From Segatella copri (lineage in GTDB: Bacteria; Bacteroidota; Bacteroidia; Bacteroidales; Bacteroidaceae): DNA of 64,000 bases. The notes beneath the pieces were generated by a model. It saw nothing but the letters and a program-made list of their open reading frames with translations. It searched no databases and had not been told where the DNA came from. Positions 26,671-35,904 of this stretch are shown one piece after another; position 1 is the stretch's first letter; each line of letters begins with the position of its first letter. The position numbers and the translations under genes are program-made. Location: positions 3,638,501-3,702,500 of the forward strand of contig NZ_JAPDUW010000001.1 of assembly GCF_026015295.1 (NCBI RefSeq), in the 5' to 3' direction.

Positions 26671-26724
26671 TAAAGTATTTGTAACATACAGCAAAGTAAA
26701 ATGTCTGTTTTATTGCTACCTTTG
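26671..26724 (+). promoter_or_regulatory. Candidate HTCS operator plus -7 box, tandem GH43 gene
   Basis: The element TAAAGTATTTGTAACA with the second AAAGT (26671-26697) lies 19 bp before the -7 box TACCTTTG (26717-26724), 36 bp upstream of the start codon. It has the same layout as the elements before GH127/146 and GH115. Confidence 0.75.
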
Positions 26725-26760
26725 CACTCAATAATAGGAACTAATAATTTTAGATAAACA

Positions 26761-29700
26761 ATGAACAATAAGTTTTTGATTGCTTCGGCATTGTGTATGA
26801 ACTTGGGCGCAACAGTGAATGCGCAGAATCCAATTATACAAACCCAGTTAACTGCCGACCCTGCACCGATGGTGGATGGGAATACCCTCTATGTCTATAC
26901 CGGACACGATGAGGATGGGGCAGACTTCTTCTGGATGAACGAGTGGCGTGTGTATTCCACCACCGATATGGTAAACTGGACCGACCATGGTTCTCCACTC
27001 GACCTGAGTTCTTTTTCTTGGGCGGATGACCGTGCCTGGGCGGCACAAACCATCAAGCGAAATGGTAAATATTACTGGTATATCTGCGCCCACTCCAAGT
27101 TGAGTGGTGGTATCGCCATCGGTGTTGCCGTGAGCGATTCGCCTACGGGTCCTTTCAAGGATGCACTCGGCAAACCTCTCTTTGATAATGGTCAGTGGGA
27201 TAACATCGACCCTACGGTCTGGATAGATGATGATGGGCAGGCATATCTCTATTGGGGCAATCCTCATCTCTATTATGCCAAGTTGAATGACGACATGATT
27301 AGCCTGAAGGACGGAGTGGACCCTAAGGAAGCCATTGATGACAAGCGACAGGTGGGCAGAATCCACATGACCGTGGATGGCTTTGGTGCTCCTGATGTGG
27401 AGAATCGTGACTCTACCGTGAAATATAAAGATAATTATACCGAGGGACCTTGGTTCATGAAGCGTGGCAAGAACTATTATATGCTCTATGCTGCAGGTGG
27501 AGTGCCTGAGCATATCGCTTATTCCATGAGCAAGAAGCCTTTCGGACCATGGAAGTATATGGGCGAAATCATGCCATTGGAAGATACGGGTTCCTTTACT
27601 AACCATTGCGGTGTGACCGACTTCAAGGGAAAGTCTTATTTCTTCTATCATACGGGTAAACTGGGTGGCGGATTCGGACGCAGCGTAGCTGTGGAAGAAT
27701 TCAAATATAATGCCGACGGCACATTCCCAATTATCCACCATACTCAGGAAGGAGTGGCTCCTATCGCAACCCTCAATCCTTACAAGCGTCAGGAGGCTGA
27801 AACCATCGCTTTCTCTAAGGGAGTGAAGTCGGAGCAGACCGATGATACGGGTGTTTATATCTCTGAAATTCATACAGGTGATTATATCAAGGTACGTGAG
27901 GTGGATTTTGGAAATGAGAGTCCGGATGCATTTGCCATCTCAGCGGCGTGCTCTTCGCTTGGAGGTTCGCTGGAGGTTCATCTCGATAAGGAAGATGGCG
28001 AACTGATAGCTAAACTTGATGTTACCAAGACGGGTGGCTGGGAAAAGTGGAAGACTTTCTCGGCACAAATGCTAAAGAAAGTGACAGGAAAGCATGATAT
28101 ATACTTCGTGTTCAAGGGATTGAAGGGAAGCAAACTCTTCAATTTCGACTGGTGGAAGTTTGAGAAGAATTTCGCCAATCCTGTGGTTTGGGCTGATGTG
28201 CCTGATGTGGATGTAATCCGTGTGGGTGACAGCTTCTATATGGTAAGCACCACCATGCATCTGATGCCGGGTGCGCCTATCATGAAATCGAAGGATCTTG
28301 TGAATTGGGAAACCGTGAACTATATCTTCCCAAAACTTACCGATTCGCCTAAGTATGACATGAAGGAGGGTACGGTGTATGGTCGTGGTCAGTGGGCCAC
28401 TTCGCTGCAGTATCATCGTGGCAAGTTCTATGCGCTCTTTGCTCCGAATGATAATCCTGGTGGAGAGACTTATATCTGTACAGCCGATGATATCGAAGGC
28501 AAATGGACTATCCACAGCCGTTTGCAGCATTTCCATGATGCCGCTCTCTTCTTCGATGACGACGATAAAGCATACGTGGTTTATGGAACGGGAGAGATGG
28601 TGCAGCTGAATACCGACCTGACGGATGTGGTGCCAGGCAGCCATCGTAAACTCTTTGAGCGTGATGCTGATGAAACGGGTTTGCTCGAAGGCTCCCGCAT
28701 GATCAAGCACAACGGCAAGTATTATCTCCTGATGATTTCGTGGCCACAGGGACATCCTCGTCGTGAGGTTTGTTATCGTGCTGATAAGATAACGGGTCCT
28801 TACGAAAAGAAGGTGATTCTGGAAACGGAGTTTGCCGGATTCAACGGCGTGGGACAAGGTACGATTGTAGATGATAAGGATGGCAACTGGTATGGCATCG
28901 TATTCCAAGACCGTGGTGGTGTGGGCAGAGTGCTCACGCTGGAGCCATGTACCTGGAAGGACGGATGGCCTATGCTGACCGATGAGAAGGGCAATATTCC
29001 TGCCGAGATGCAGAAGCCTGTGCTGGGCTACGACGGCAAGGGACTCGTGTATAGCGACGATTTCTCGAAGGATAAACTGGAATTGCAGTGGCAGTGGAAC
29101 CACAATCCTGTGGATAATGCCTGGTCGCTCACAGAGCGCAAGGGCTGGCTCCGCCTGAAGACATCCCGTATTGTTCCTAACATTTTCCTGGCTCCTAATA
29201 CCATCAGTACCCGTACCGAAGGACCAACCTGCGAGGGAATCATCAAGATGGATGTGAGCAAGATGAAAGATGGCGATGTGGCTGGTCTGTCAGCCTTCCA
29301 GGGTGATGCAGCCCTGCTTTCTATCGTAAAGGAAGGCAAGAAACTCTTTGTGGTTGGTACCAAGGAGAGTGTAGCTTTGACAGAAAAGGAAAAGGCTGTG
29401 ACTGATGTGAAGCGTGAGGAGGTGTATCGCCAGCCTTTGAATCTGAAGCAGGATAAGGCAACGAAATCAAGCATCATCTATCTGAAGATGAGTTGCGATT
29501 TCCGTCTTCATCAGGATCTCGCCACCTTATTATATAGTATAGACGGCAAGACTTGGATTCCTGCCATCAAGGATTTCAAGATGCAATATGATTATCGCCG
29601 CTTCTTCATGGGTACCCGCATCGCCATCTACAACTATGCCACAAAGGCTGCTGGCGGATATGTGGATGTAGATAGTTTTGAGTATTCTAAAAGAAAATAG
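26761..29700 (+). CDS. Tandem GH43-CBM6-GH43 enzyme
   Basis: A 979-residue secreted protein with two GH43 five-blade propellers. After the signal peptide (to 'TVNAQ') the first propeller (about 23-340) has the three acidic residues D33 ('TADPAPMV'), D150 ('DNIDPTVW') and E228 ('YTEGPWF'). Residues about 345-470 form a CBM6-like jelly roll ('QEAETIAFSKGVKSEQ'). The second propeller (about 472-770) has D482, D593 ('FHDAALFFDDD') and E643 ('LLEGSRMI'). A concanavalin-like C-terminal domain follows ('YSDDFSKDKLELQWQWNHNP'). Activities are expected on arabinofuranosyl or xylosyl groups of arabinoxylan; having two different sites suggests double-substituted units. Subfamilies look like GH43_29-type and GH43_12-type but were not verified. 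Confidence 0.92.
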   Translation: MNNKFLIASALCMNLGATVNAQNPIIQTQLTADPAPMVDGNTLYVYTGHDEDGADFFWMNEWRVYSTTDMVNWTDHGSPLDLSSFSWADDRAWAAQTIKRNGKYYWYICAHSKLSGGIAIGVAVSDSPTGPFKDALGKPLFDNGQWDNIDPTVWIDDDGQAYLYWGNPHLYYAKLNDDMISLKDGVDPKEAIDDKRQVGRIHMTVDGFGAPDVENRDSTVKYKDNYTEGPWFMKRGKNYYMLYAAGGVPEHIAYSMSKKPFGPWKYMGEIMPLEDTGSFTNHCGVTDFKGKSYFFYHTGKLGGGFGRSVAVEEFKYNADGTFPIIHHTQEGVAPIATLNPYKRQEAETIAFSKGVKSEQTDDTGVYISEIHTGDYIKVREVDFGNESPDAFAISAACSSLGGSLEVHLDKEDGELIAKLDVTKTGGWEKWKTFSAQMLKKVTGKHDIYFVFKGLKGSKLFNFDWWKFEKNFANPVVWADVPDVDVIRVGDSFYMVSTTMHLMPGAPIMKSKDLVNWETVNYIFPKLTDSPKYDMKEGTVYGRGQWATSLQYHRGKFYALFAPNDNPGGETYICTADDIEGKWTIHSRLQHFHDAALFFDDDDKAYVVYGTGEMVQLNTDLTDVVPGSHRKLFERDADETGLLEGSRMIKHNGKYYLLMISWPQGHPRREVCYRADKITGPYEKKVILETEFAGFNGVGQGTIVDDKDGNWYGIVFQDRGGVGRVLTLEPCTWKDGWPMLTDEKGNIPAEMQKPVLGYDGKGLVYSDDFSKDKLELQWQWNHNPVDNAWSLTERKGWLRLKTSRIVPNIFLAPNTISTRTEGPTCEGIIKMDVSKMKDGDVAGLSAFQGDAALLSIVKEGKKLFVVGTKESVALTEKEKAVTDVKREEVYRQPLNLKQDKATKSSIIYLKMSCDFRLHQDLATLLYSIDGKTWIPAIKDFKMQYDYRRFFMGTRIAIYNYATKAAGGYVDVDSFEYSKRK

Positions 29701-29729
29701 GTTTAAAGTTTGAGATATTTTTAATTTTG

Positions 29730-29782
29730 ACGGCACAAAGTGATGGAAAATCAAAAAGTTTCCTTATCTTTGTGCCGTTTTT
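29730..29782 (+). terminator. Hairpin after tandem GH43, overlapping the GH95 promoter box
   Basis: ACGGCACAAAG (29730-29740) pairs perfectly with CTTTGTGCCGT (29768-29778), followed by TTTT. The 3' arm contains the last bases of the -7 box TATCTTTG (29765-29772) of the next gene, so the end of one gene and the promoter of the next share bases. Confidence 0.65.
29765..29772 (+). promoter_or_regulatory. -7 promoter box of the GH95 gene
   Basis: TATCTTTG lies 33 bp before the GH95 start. The 27-bp element seen before the other enzyme genes is not recognisable at its usual distance here; only TTTG at the expected place remains. Confidence 0.6.
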
Positions 29783-29805
29783 AATTACTAATCAATGCTG
29801 ACTTT

Positions 29806-32229
29806 ATGAACAGAAATAATATGATTTTGGGGGCTTGGGTCTTGGGACTATTGTTTCCGATAGAGATGATGGCTAAGACAAGTTGCATAGATAATAGTAC
29901 TCGACTTTGGTATAACGCTCCTGCCCAACATTGGTTGGAGGCTTTACCTATAGGAAATTCTCATTTGGGAGGTATGGTATATGGCGGAACCACGGATGAG
30001 AATATCCAGTTGAATGAGGAAACATTCTGGAGTGGTGGTCCCCATAACAACAATAGCAAGAAATCTCTGGAGAATCTGCCAAAGGTGAGGGAACTCATCT
30101 TCAATGGCAGGGAAGAGGAGGCGGCGGCTCTCATCAACCAAACCTTCATCCCTGGACCTCATGGCATGCGCTTCCTGCCGATGGCAAATCTGCATATCAC
30201 CATGAAAAATCAGGGAAAGGCTGAGCAGTTTGTGCGCAACCTGGATTTGAAGAGGGCAATTGCCACGACTTCTTTCGTGATGGATGGCGTAAGATATACC
30301 CGTACTACCTTTGCTTCGCTGGCTGATGGCGTCATCGTTAGCCACATCAAGGCGAGTAGAAAGGGGGCTTTGAATATCAATGTTACCCTGGATTCGCCTT
30401 TTGAACATCAGACTCAAAAAACGCCTTCAGGGGTTATGCTGAAGGTGAAGGGACAAGACCAGGAAGGCATCAAGGCGGCTCTCACTGCCGAATGTGTGGC
30501 GGATGTAAGGACGGATGGCACCGAGGCAACCATCATCGTGAGTGCTGCCACTAATTTTGTGAACTATCACGATGTGTCGGGCAATGCAGCCCAGCGCAAT
30601 GCTGACTATATAAATAAGGTGAAACTGATGAGCTATGCACAGTTGGAGAAACGCCATGTGGAGGCTTACCAGAAGCAGTTCGCTACTTCTTCTCTGGTTC
30701 TGCCAACCGATATCAATGCTTCGTTGCCTACCAACCAACGCCTGGAGAAATTTGCGGGCAGCAAGGATATGGCGATGGTAGCGCTGATGTATAACTATGG
30801 TCGCTATCTGCTCATTTCCTCTTCCCAGCCTGGTGGACAGGCGGCAAACCTGCAGGGCGTTTGGAACGACAGCAAAAATGCACCTTGGGACAGTAAATAT
30901 ACCATCAACATCAATACGGAGATGAATTACTGGCCTGCCGAGGTAACGAATCTCGGTAACACCACGGAACCTCTGTATTCGCTGATTAAGGATTTGAGCG
31001 TAACGGGAGCACAGACGGCTAGGGAAATGTATGGCTGTCGTGGCTGGATGGCACATCATAACACCGATATCTGGCGCATAGCTGGTCCGGTGGATGGTGC
31101 GCAGTGGGGCATGTTTCCGAATGGCGGAGCCTGGCTCACTACCCATCTCTGGCAGCATTATCTCTATACGGGCGACAAGGCTTTCCTCAAGCAGTGGTAT
31201 CCGGTAATAAAAGGTGCTGCAGAGTTCTATCTTGACTATATGCAGAAGTTGCCGGGCACCGAATGGAAGGTAACCGTGCCGTCGGTGAGTCCGGAACAGG
31301 GACCTATGGGTAAGAGAACTGCCGTAACGGCAGGTTGCACAATGGATAACCAGATAGCCTTCGATGCCTTGACCAGTGCCGTGAAGGCTTCTGAAATATT
31401 GTGTGTTGATGAGGCTGAGCGCAAGGCGATGCAGCAGCTGATTTCTCAGATTCCGCCAATGCAGATAGGAAAGTACGGACAGTTGCAGGAGTGGCTCGTG
31501 GATGCGGATGATCCGAAGAATGAACATCGCCATATTTCGCATCTCTATGGATTGTATCCATCCAATCAGATTTCTCCTTTCTCTCATCCGGAACTGTTCC
31601 ATGCCGCAGCCACCACTCTGAAGCATCGTGGCGACCAGGCTACGGGCTGGAGTCTGGGTTGGAAAACGAACTTCTGGGCACGTATGCTCGATGGCAATCA
31701 TGCTTTCAGAATCATCAGCAATATGCTTCGCCTGTTGCCATCTGATGCGCAGGTAAAGAAATATCCTGATGGCAGAACCTATCCGAATCTCTTCGATGCC
31801 CATCCGCCATTCCAGATTGACGGCAACTTCGGAGTAACAGCCGGTATCGCCGAAATGCTCCTGCAGAGTCATGATGGAGCCGTGCATCTCTTGCCAGCCT
31901 TGCCTGATGCCTGGAAAGAAGGAAGCGTAAAGGGACTTCGTGCCCGTGGCGGCTTTGTGGTGGATATGGACTGGAAGAATGGCAGACTGATGAAGGCGAA
32001 GATTCGTTCCACCATCGGAGGCATCCTGCGTCTTCGCTCATACGTACCACTGAAGGCGAAAAAGCTGAAGAAGGCAGAAGGAAAATGTCCAAATATCCTT
32101 TTTGCATCTGCAGAAGTGAAGCCTGTAATGGAACAGCATCGGATAGCAGAAGGAGTGAAGGTTCCTATTCCTGACGTATATGAATATGACTTGGAAACAG
32201 AACCAGGAAAGACTTATCTGATTAAATAA
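29806..32229 (+). CDS. GH95 alpha-L-galactosidase or alpha-L-fucosidase
   Basis: An 807-residue secreted GH95 enzyme with a signal peptide (to 'EMMAKT'). The N-terminal beta domain begins '[24 protein letters not shown]'. The (alpha/alpha)6 barrel contains '[19 protein letters not shown]', with N368 and N370 as the catalytic asparagine pair, E497 ('VPSVSPEQG') as the acid and D672 ('QIDGNFG') as helper. From memory of the family, fucosidases have a histidine two residues before the first asparagine, while the xylan-locus alpha-L-galactosidase has threonine. Here it is T366, which favours L-galactose release from complex corn-type xylan. Specificity is an inference from one residue plus context. 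Confidence 0.93.
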   Translation: MNRNNMILGAWVLGLLFPIEMMAKTSCIDNSTRLWYNAPAQHWLEALPIGNSHLGGMVYGGTTDENIQLNEETFWSGGPHNNNSKKSLENLPKVRELIFNGREEEAAALINQTFIPGPHGMRFLPMANLHITMKNQGKAEQFVRNLDLKRAIATTSFVMDGVRYTRTTFASLADGVIVSHIKASRKGALNINVTLDSPFEHQTQKTPSGVMLKVKGQDQEGIKAALTAECVADVRTDGTEATIIVSAATNFVNYHDVSGNAAQRNADYINKVKLMSYAQLEKRHVEAYQKQFATSSLVLPTDINASLPTNQRLEKFAGSKDMAMVALMYNYGRYLLISSSQPGGQAANLQGVWNDSKNAPWDSKYTININTEMNYWPAEVTNLGNTTEPLYSLIKDLSVTGAQTAREMYGCRGWMAHHNTDIWRIAGPVDGAQWGMFPNGGAWLTTHLWQHYLYTGDKAFLKQWYPVIKGAAEFYLDYMQKLPGTEWKVTVPSVSPEQGPMGKRTAVTAGCTMDNQIAFDALTSAVKASEILCVDEAERKAMQQLISQIPPMQIGKYGQLQEWLVDADDPKNEHRHISHLYGLYPSNQISPFSHPELFHAAATTLKHRGDQATGWSLGWKTNFWARMLDGNHAFRIISNMLRLLPSDAQVKKYPDGRTYPNLFDAHPPFQIDGNFGVTAGIAEMLLQSHDGAVHLLPALPDAWKEGSVKGLRARGGFVVDMDWKNGRLMKAKIRSTIGGILRLRSYVPLKAKKLKKAEGKCPNILFASAEVKPVMEQHRIAEGVKVPIPDVYEYDLETEPGKTYLIK

Positions 32230-32296
32230 TGTCATAAAATCACATTTGTTGCCATAAAAGTATCATTTTGTCCACCTCAGGTTGGATAATTATTCG

Positions 32297-32304
32297 TACT
32301 TTTG
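32297..32304 (+). promoter_or_regulatory. -7 promoter box of the second GH43 gene
   Basis: TACTTTTG fits TAnnTTTG and lies downstream of an in-frame ATG at 32282. That ATG cannot be used if this is the promoter, so 32342 is taken as the start. Confidence 0.65.
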
Positions 32305-32341
32305 TGGCAATATTTTTTATAATAATCTTTTAGACCTATCA

Positions 32342-34486
32342 ATGAGAATGAAGAAATTATTATTTGCAACCTGTTGCATCGCTTTTTTGAGCGGTTCTTT
32401 GGGAGCTGCGGCGCAGAAAAAATCTGCAGCCAAGAATGTTCTGACACAGACTTTGAAAGGGAAGTCTTGGTCGGCTGATAATGGTAATGGTACCTTTACC
32501 AATCCTTTGTTTTATGATGAGTTTTCTGACCCTGATATTATCAGAGTAGGGGAGGATTACTATCTGGCGGGTACCACGATGCACAGTGTGCCGGGACTGG
32601 TGGTGCTCCATTCCAAGGATCTCGTAAATTGGGAGTTCTCTTCCTATTGCTTCGACCGCTTTGATGATTCTGATGATTTCAATCTCCGTAATGGCAAGGA
32701 GGCGTACGGACAGGGTATCTGGGCGCCTGCCATCCGATATCACAACGGAAAGTTCTATATTTTCTCCAATATCAACGGGCATGGATTGCAGGTGTATATC
32801 TCGGACAGTGCCAAGGGACCTTGGACGCATCATAAAGTTAATGGCGACATCTACGACCTCTCTGTGCTCTTCGATGAGGATGGCAAGATTTATGCCGTGC
32901 ACAAGTATGGCAACGTCACCGTTACGGAGTTGAAGCCTGATTTGAGCGGTCCGGTAGAGGGCAGCAGCAAGGTGGTGATTCCTGAAGGCAATGCGATGGG
33001 TGAGGGACATCATGTTTATAAAATCAATGGTATGTACTATATCCTCTCTGCAGATTATTCACCGATGGGCCGCATGCAGTGTGCCCGAAGCAAGAGCATC
33101 TGGGGACCTTATGAAACTTGCGTAATTAGCGAGCGTGAATCGTATGGTTATGCTGCGGGATGGAGCGTAGGTAACATGGGAATCGGTCGGCCTTTGCCGG
33201 AAGATGGTTTCAATTTCCAGAACAACAAGCCTAATGGTCTGAACCTGGGATGTGCTACCATTCATCAGGGTGGCATCGTGCAGGCTCCTGACGGGAAATG
33301 GTGGGGCGTTTCTATGCAGGACTTCAATGCTGTGGGAAGAACGGTGTGCCTGTCGCCTATCACTTGGGTTGACGGCTGGCCTTACTTCGGATTGGAGAAG
33401 AACCTGGGACGCTCGCCTCGTACCTGGTTCAAACCGAATGATATGGTAAAAACACCACAGGCTCCATACGACAGATGTGATGATTTCTCGGGTAAAACTT
33501 TTAAACCGGTTTGGCAATGGAATCATAATCCGAATGACAATATGTGGTCGCTGAATAAGGAGCGAAAAGGATGGCTCCGTTTGCATTCCATGCCTGCCAA
33601 GCAACTGCTTTGGGCAAAGAATACATTGACGCAGCGTGCCATCGGACCGGTATCTTATACATCTGTAAAGTTGGATGCTTCCCGCTTGAAGGTAGGTGAT
33701 GAGGCTGGTTTGGGTGCCATCAATACGCCATACGCTTCATTGGGCGTTGTCAAGACGGATAAGGGGTTGAACTTGAGATGTTATGACCAGAATACCAACA
33801 AGGAAGTGTTGAAGCCGTTGGCTAAAAGTAAGGTAGTATGGTTGCGCCTTTGGGGTGATTATGACAAGAGCCAGTTGCAATATTCCTATTCTCTGGATGG
33901 TAAGAACTGGGAGAATATCGGTGAGCAGATGCTTTCACCTTATCAGTTGAAGACCTTTCAGGGGGTACGTGTGGCACTTTATGCTTTCAACAAGAAGGAA
34001 TTGAATGGCGGTGTGGCTGATTTTGATGATTTCAAGGTGGAGGAGCCGATGGCAGACAGAACTGCCAATCTGCCTATCGGAAAGACCATAAGATTCTCTA
34101 ATCTCGCTGATGGCAGTCTGATGGATGCTACTGGACATGGATTGATGCATAGTTCTGGTAACCGGAACGACATGAGAAATCAGGTGAAGTTTGTTGTGGA
34201 GGATAGAGGTAAGGGAAAGATTGCTTTGAAGACGGCTGACGGACGATATGTTTATATTGCTGGTGCTGGTTTATCTGGTGATGTTCGTCTGACTTCAGAC
34301 TCTTCCAAGGCAGAGGAGTTTGTATGGCAGGATATGCTTTATAACCGCTGCATGCTGCTTTCTCTGAAGACTCAGCGTTATGTGGGTAAGAATCCTGTGG
34401 ATGGAAGTCCTTATTCTGCAGATTACCAAGGTGCTGATGCCGGCATGAAGAACGGCTGTGTTTTTACATGGGAAGTTGTTGAGTAA
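32342..34486 (+). CDS. GH43 enzyme with C-terminal beta-sandwich and beta-trefoil-like domain
   Basis: A secreted protein of about 714 residues. The start at 32342 (MRMKKLLFATCC) is preferred because an upstream in-frame ATG lies inside the promoter. The signal peptide ends near 'LGAAAQ'. The GH43 propeller (about 45-345) has D63 ('FSDPDIIRVG'), D172 ('YDLSVLFDEDG') and E221 ('MGEGHHVYKI'). A concanavalin-like domain follows ('FKPVWQWNHNPNDNMWSL', about 370-570), as in GH43_12-type enzymes. Residues about 575-714 ('GKTIRFSNLADGSLMDA' to 'GCVFTWEVVE') look like a beta-trefoil or fascin-like binding domain. It probably releases arabinose or xylose from arabinoxylan oligosaccharides. It is the last gene of the xylan locus. 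Confidence 0.9.
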   Translation: MRMKKLLFATCCIAFLSGSLGAAAQKKSAAKNVLTQTLKGKSWSADNGNGTFTNPLFYDEFSDPDIIRVGEDYYLAGTTMHSVPGLVVLHSKDLVNWEFSSYCFDRFDDSDDFNLRNGKEAYGQGIWAPAIRYHNGKFYIFSNINGHGLQVYISDSAKGPWTHHKVNGDIYDLSVLFDEDGKIYAVHKYGNVTVTELKPDLSGPVEGSSKVVIPEGNAMGEGHHVYKINGMYYILSADYSPMGRMQCARSKSIWGPYETCVISERESYGYAAGWSVGNMGIGRPLPEDGFNFQNNKPNGLNLGCATIHQGGIVQAPDGKWWGVSMQDFNAVGRTVCLSPITWVDGWPYFGLEKNLGRSPRTWFKPNDMVKTPQAPYDRCDDFSGKTFKPVWQWNHNPNDNMWSLNKERKGWLRLHSMPAKQLLWAKNTLTQRAIGPVSYTSVKLDASRLKVGDEAGLGAINTPYASLGVVKTDKGLNLRCYDQNTNKEVLKPLAKSKVVWLRLWGDYDKSQLQYSYSLDGKNWENIGEQMLSPYQLKTFQGVRVALYAFNKKELNGGVADFDDFKVEEPMADRTANLPIGKTIRFSNLADGSLMDATGHGLMHSSGNRNDMRNQVKFVVEDRGKGKIALKTADGRYVYIAGAGLSGDVRLTSDSSKAEEFVWQDMLYNRCMLLSLKTQRYVGKNPVDGSPYSADYQGADAGMKNGCVFTWEVVE

Positions 34487-34511
34487 AGATGTCTATTCTT
34501 TATAAATTAGA

Positions 34512-34552
34512 AGAGGCAGACTCTCGCTGTGGGGAGTCTGCCTCTTTTTTTT
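34512..34552 (+). terminator. Strong terminator at the end of the xylan locus
   Basis: AGAGGCAGACTC pairs with GAGTCTGCCTCT over a 10-base loop, followed by seven T. It stands between convergent genes and marks the boundary of the locus. Confidence 0.92.
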
Positions 34553-34568
34553 ATGTGATATTGTTCGA

Positions 34569-35315
34569 TTATTCGAAATAGAATGTAAGTGCTATCATTT
34601 TGCTATGTGCTGACTTAGCTGATAGTGTATATGGAAGTGTACTCTTGTCTTTTACATTTTTGATGTGATTCTTATCGTATGTATCTGTTATTCCATACAT
34701 GAATTTTAATTCAGGGCGAAGTTTGAAATAAGGCAGATAGAAATCACACCCCAATCCCAGTTCTAGGAACAGATCTGTTTTCTTCAGTTTGATATAATCT
34801 TCGTTCTTGCTGTTCAGATTCATCATCGGGTTGATTCCTGCCATGATGTATGGGCGGTGATTGTTGAATCTCTGTGCTGCAAATATCAGGTCGAGGGCAC
34901 TGGAAATGTAAGCCGTCTTCATCTCCTGTTTCTGTTGGATCGGATTACCGGCTCCATCTTTTTCCAGCATGTTGTAGAAGGAGAGATGTCGGGTACCGAA
35001 ATACATGGCTGGTGCTATGCGTAGCTGGAAGTGGGTGTTGAGACGGAATTCTCCTAGTACACCTACTGTAAATCCTGTATCCCATCTGTCCTGGTCTACT
35101 GTTACACAGCTTTGCTGCTCAATGCCGTCAGCATCAAGATAAGTCACCGGTCCTGCATTCTGGAATTCTATATCCTGGAAGTGGGTGCCTACTAATACAC
35201 CGAAGTGGAATGGGCGCAAATCGGTATAAGGACGGTTTTCTACCGTTCTTTCCTGTGCGCCAGCCTGGATTGTGATGGCAAGGCTTATGATGAATGTCAA
35301 TAGTTTCTGTTTCAT
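34569..35315 (-). CDS. porT: PorT-family outer-membrane beta-barrel protein
   Basis: A 248-residue protein with a signal peptide (to 'AGAQ') and an eight-strand barrel pattern. It contains 'LRPFHFGVLVGTHFQDIEF' near the start, 'RPYIMAGINPMMNLNSK' in the middle and a last strand ending 'MIALTFYFE'. This order resembles PorT/SprT, an outer-membrane part of the type IX secretion system, which is also a small barrel with the 'HFG...G' opening. The window's secreted enzymes carry C-terminal tail motifs that such a system could recognise. A generic porin-family protein cannot be excluded, so the symbol is tentative. It is transcribed towards the xylan locus. Confidence 0.7.
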   Translation of the reverse strand: MKQKLLTFIISLAITIQAGAQERTVENRPYTDLRPFHFGVLVGTHFQDIEFQNAGPVTYLDADGIEQQSCVTVDQDRWDTGFTVGVLGEFRLNTHFQLRIAPAMYFGTRHLSFYNMLEKDGAGNPIQQKQEMKTAYISSALDLIFAAQRFNNHRPYIMAGINPMMNLNSKNEDYIKLKKTDLFLELGLGCDFYLPYFKLRPELKFMYGITDTYDKNHIKNVKDKSTLPYTLSAKSAHSKMIALTFYFE

Positions 35316-35400
35316 ATATTTATAACGGAATATTCCTCTTCATATTGCTTTCCGTTTTATTTCGATTATGTATAAATTAATCTAATTCTTGAAAATTCTT

Positions 35401-35467
35401 ATACCTAATTGTAGGTATTTCAGAAATTATTATTATCTTTGCACCATAATTATTAGGTAATATACCT
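35401..35467 (+). promoter_or_regulatory. Ferredoxin promoter flanked by two related palindromes
   Basis: The -7 box TATCTTTG is at 35434-35441. Upstream is ATACCTA-ATTG-TAGGTAT (35401-35418, perfect 7-bp arms). Downstream, at the expected RNA start, is AGGTA-ATA-TACCT (35455-35467). Both share the TAGGTA half-site. The arrangement looks like a repressor operator pair. Confidence 0.65.
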
Positions 35468-35538
35468 GATGTTATGAAGTAAGACAAATTAAAAGCATAT
35501 TATACAAAAACATTATAAACATTTAAACATTAATAATT

Positions 35539-35706
35539 ATGGCATACGTAATTGGTGACGATTGTATCGCTTGCGGTACATGTATTGATGAGTGTCCATC
35601 AGGTGCAATCTCTGAGGGCGATAAGTATTCAATCAACCCAGACCTCTGCACAGAGTGTGGCACTTGTGCTGATGTTTGCCCTAACGAGGCAATCAGTCTT
35701 CCTTAA
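35539..35706 (+). CDS. 2[4Fe-4S] ferredoxin, 55 residues
   Basis: A complete small gene, MAYVIGDDCIACGTCIDECP at the start and ending in SLP. It has two CxxCxxCxxxCP clusters ('CIACGTCIDECP' and 'CTECGTCADVCP'), the clostridial-type ferredoxin that binds two [4Fe-4S] clusters. It serves as a soluble low-potential electron carrier, for example for pyruvate:ferredoxin oxidoreductase and hydrogenase in anaerobes. The gene stands alone, with a promoter about 95 nt upstream of the start and a terminator 38 bp after the stop. Two palindromes around the promoter suggest specific control. Confidence 0.97.
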   Translation: MAYVIGDDCIACGTCIDECPSGAISEGDKYSINPDLCTECGTCADVCPNEAISLP

Positions 35707-35743
35707 TCTATAAGGTAGATACTTTTAGTTACATAAAACATTG

Positions 35744-35772
35744 AGAGCGGTTCCTTTGGAATCGCTCTTTTC
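35744..35772 (+). terminator. Terminator after the ferredoxin gene
   Basis: AGAGCGGTTCC pairs with GGAATCGCTCT (one G-U pair) over a short TTT loop, followed by TTTTC. Confidence 0.82.
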
Positions 35773-35849
35773 TTTTTCTATTGTTTAAAGATTTTGTTTT
35801 ATCGTTATTTCCTTTTATTTGCTTATAGTACAAATCAAATAAACTAAAA

Positions 35850-35880
35850 GGGGATTGCATCAATATCTGATGCAATCCCC
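35850..35880 (-). terminator. Terminator of the exbB-tonB-TPR operon
   Basis: GGGGATTGCATCA and TGATGCAATCCCC form a perfect 13-bp inverted repeat with a 5-base loop. On the minus strand it is followed by TTTT and stands 24 bp after the stop of the TPR gene. Confidence 0.87.
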
Positions 35881-35904
35881 AATATGTTGTAGTTAATGTT
35901 ATGC

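Noticed and set aside
32282..32341. Longer N terminus for the second GH43 protein
   Set aside because: The upstream ATG lies before and inside the TAnnTTTG box, and the added residues break the signal peptide.
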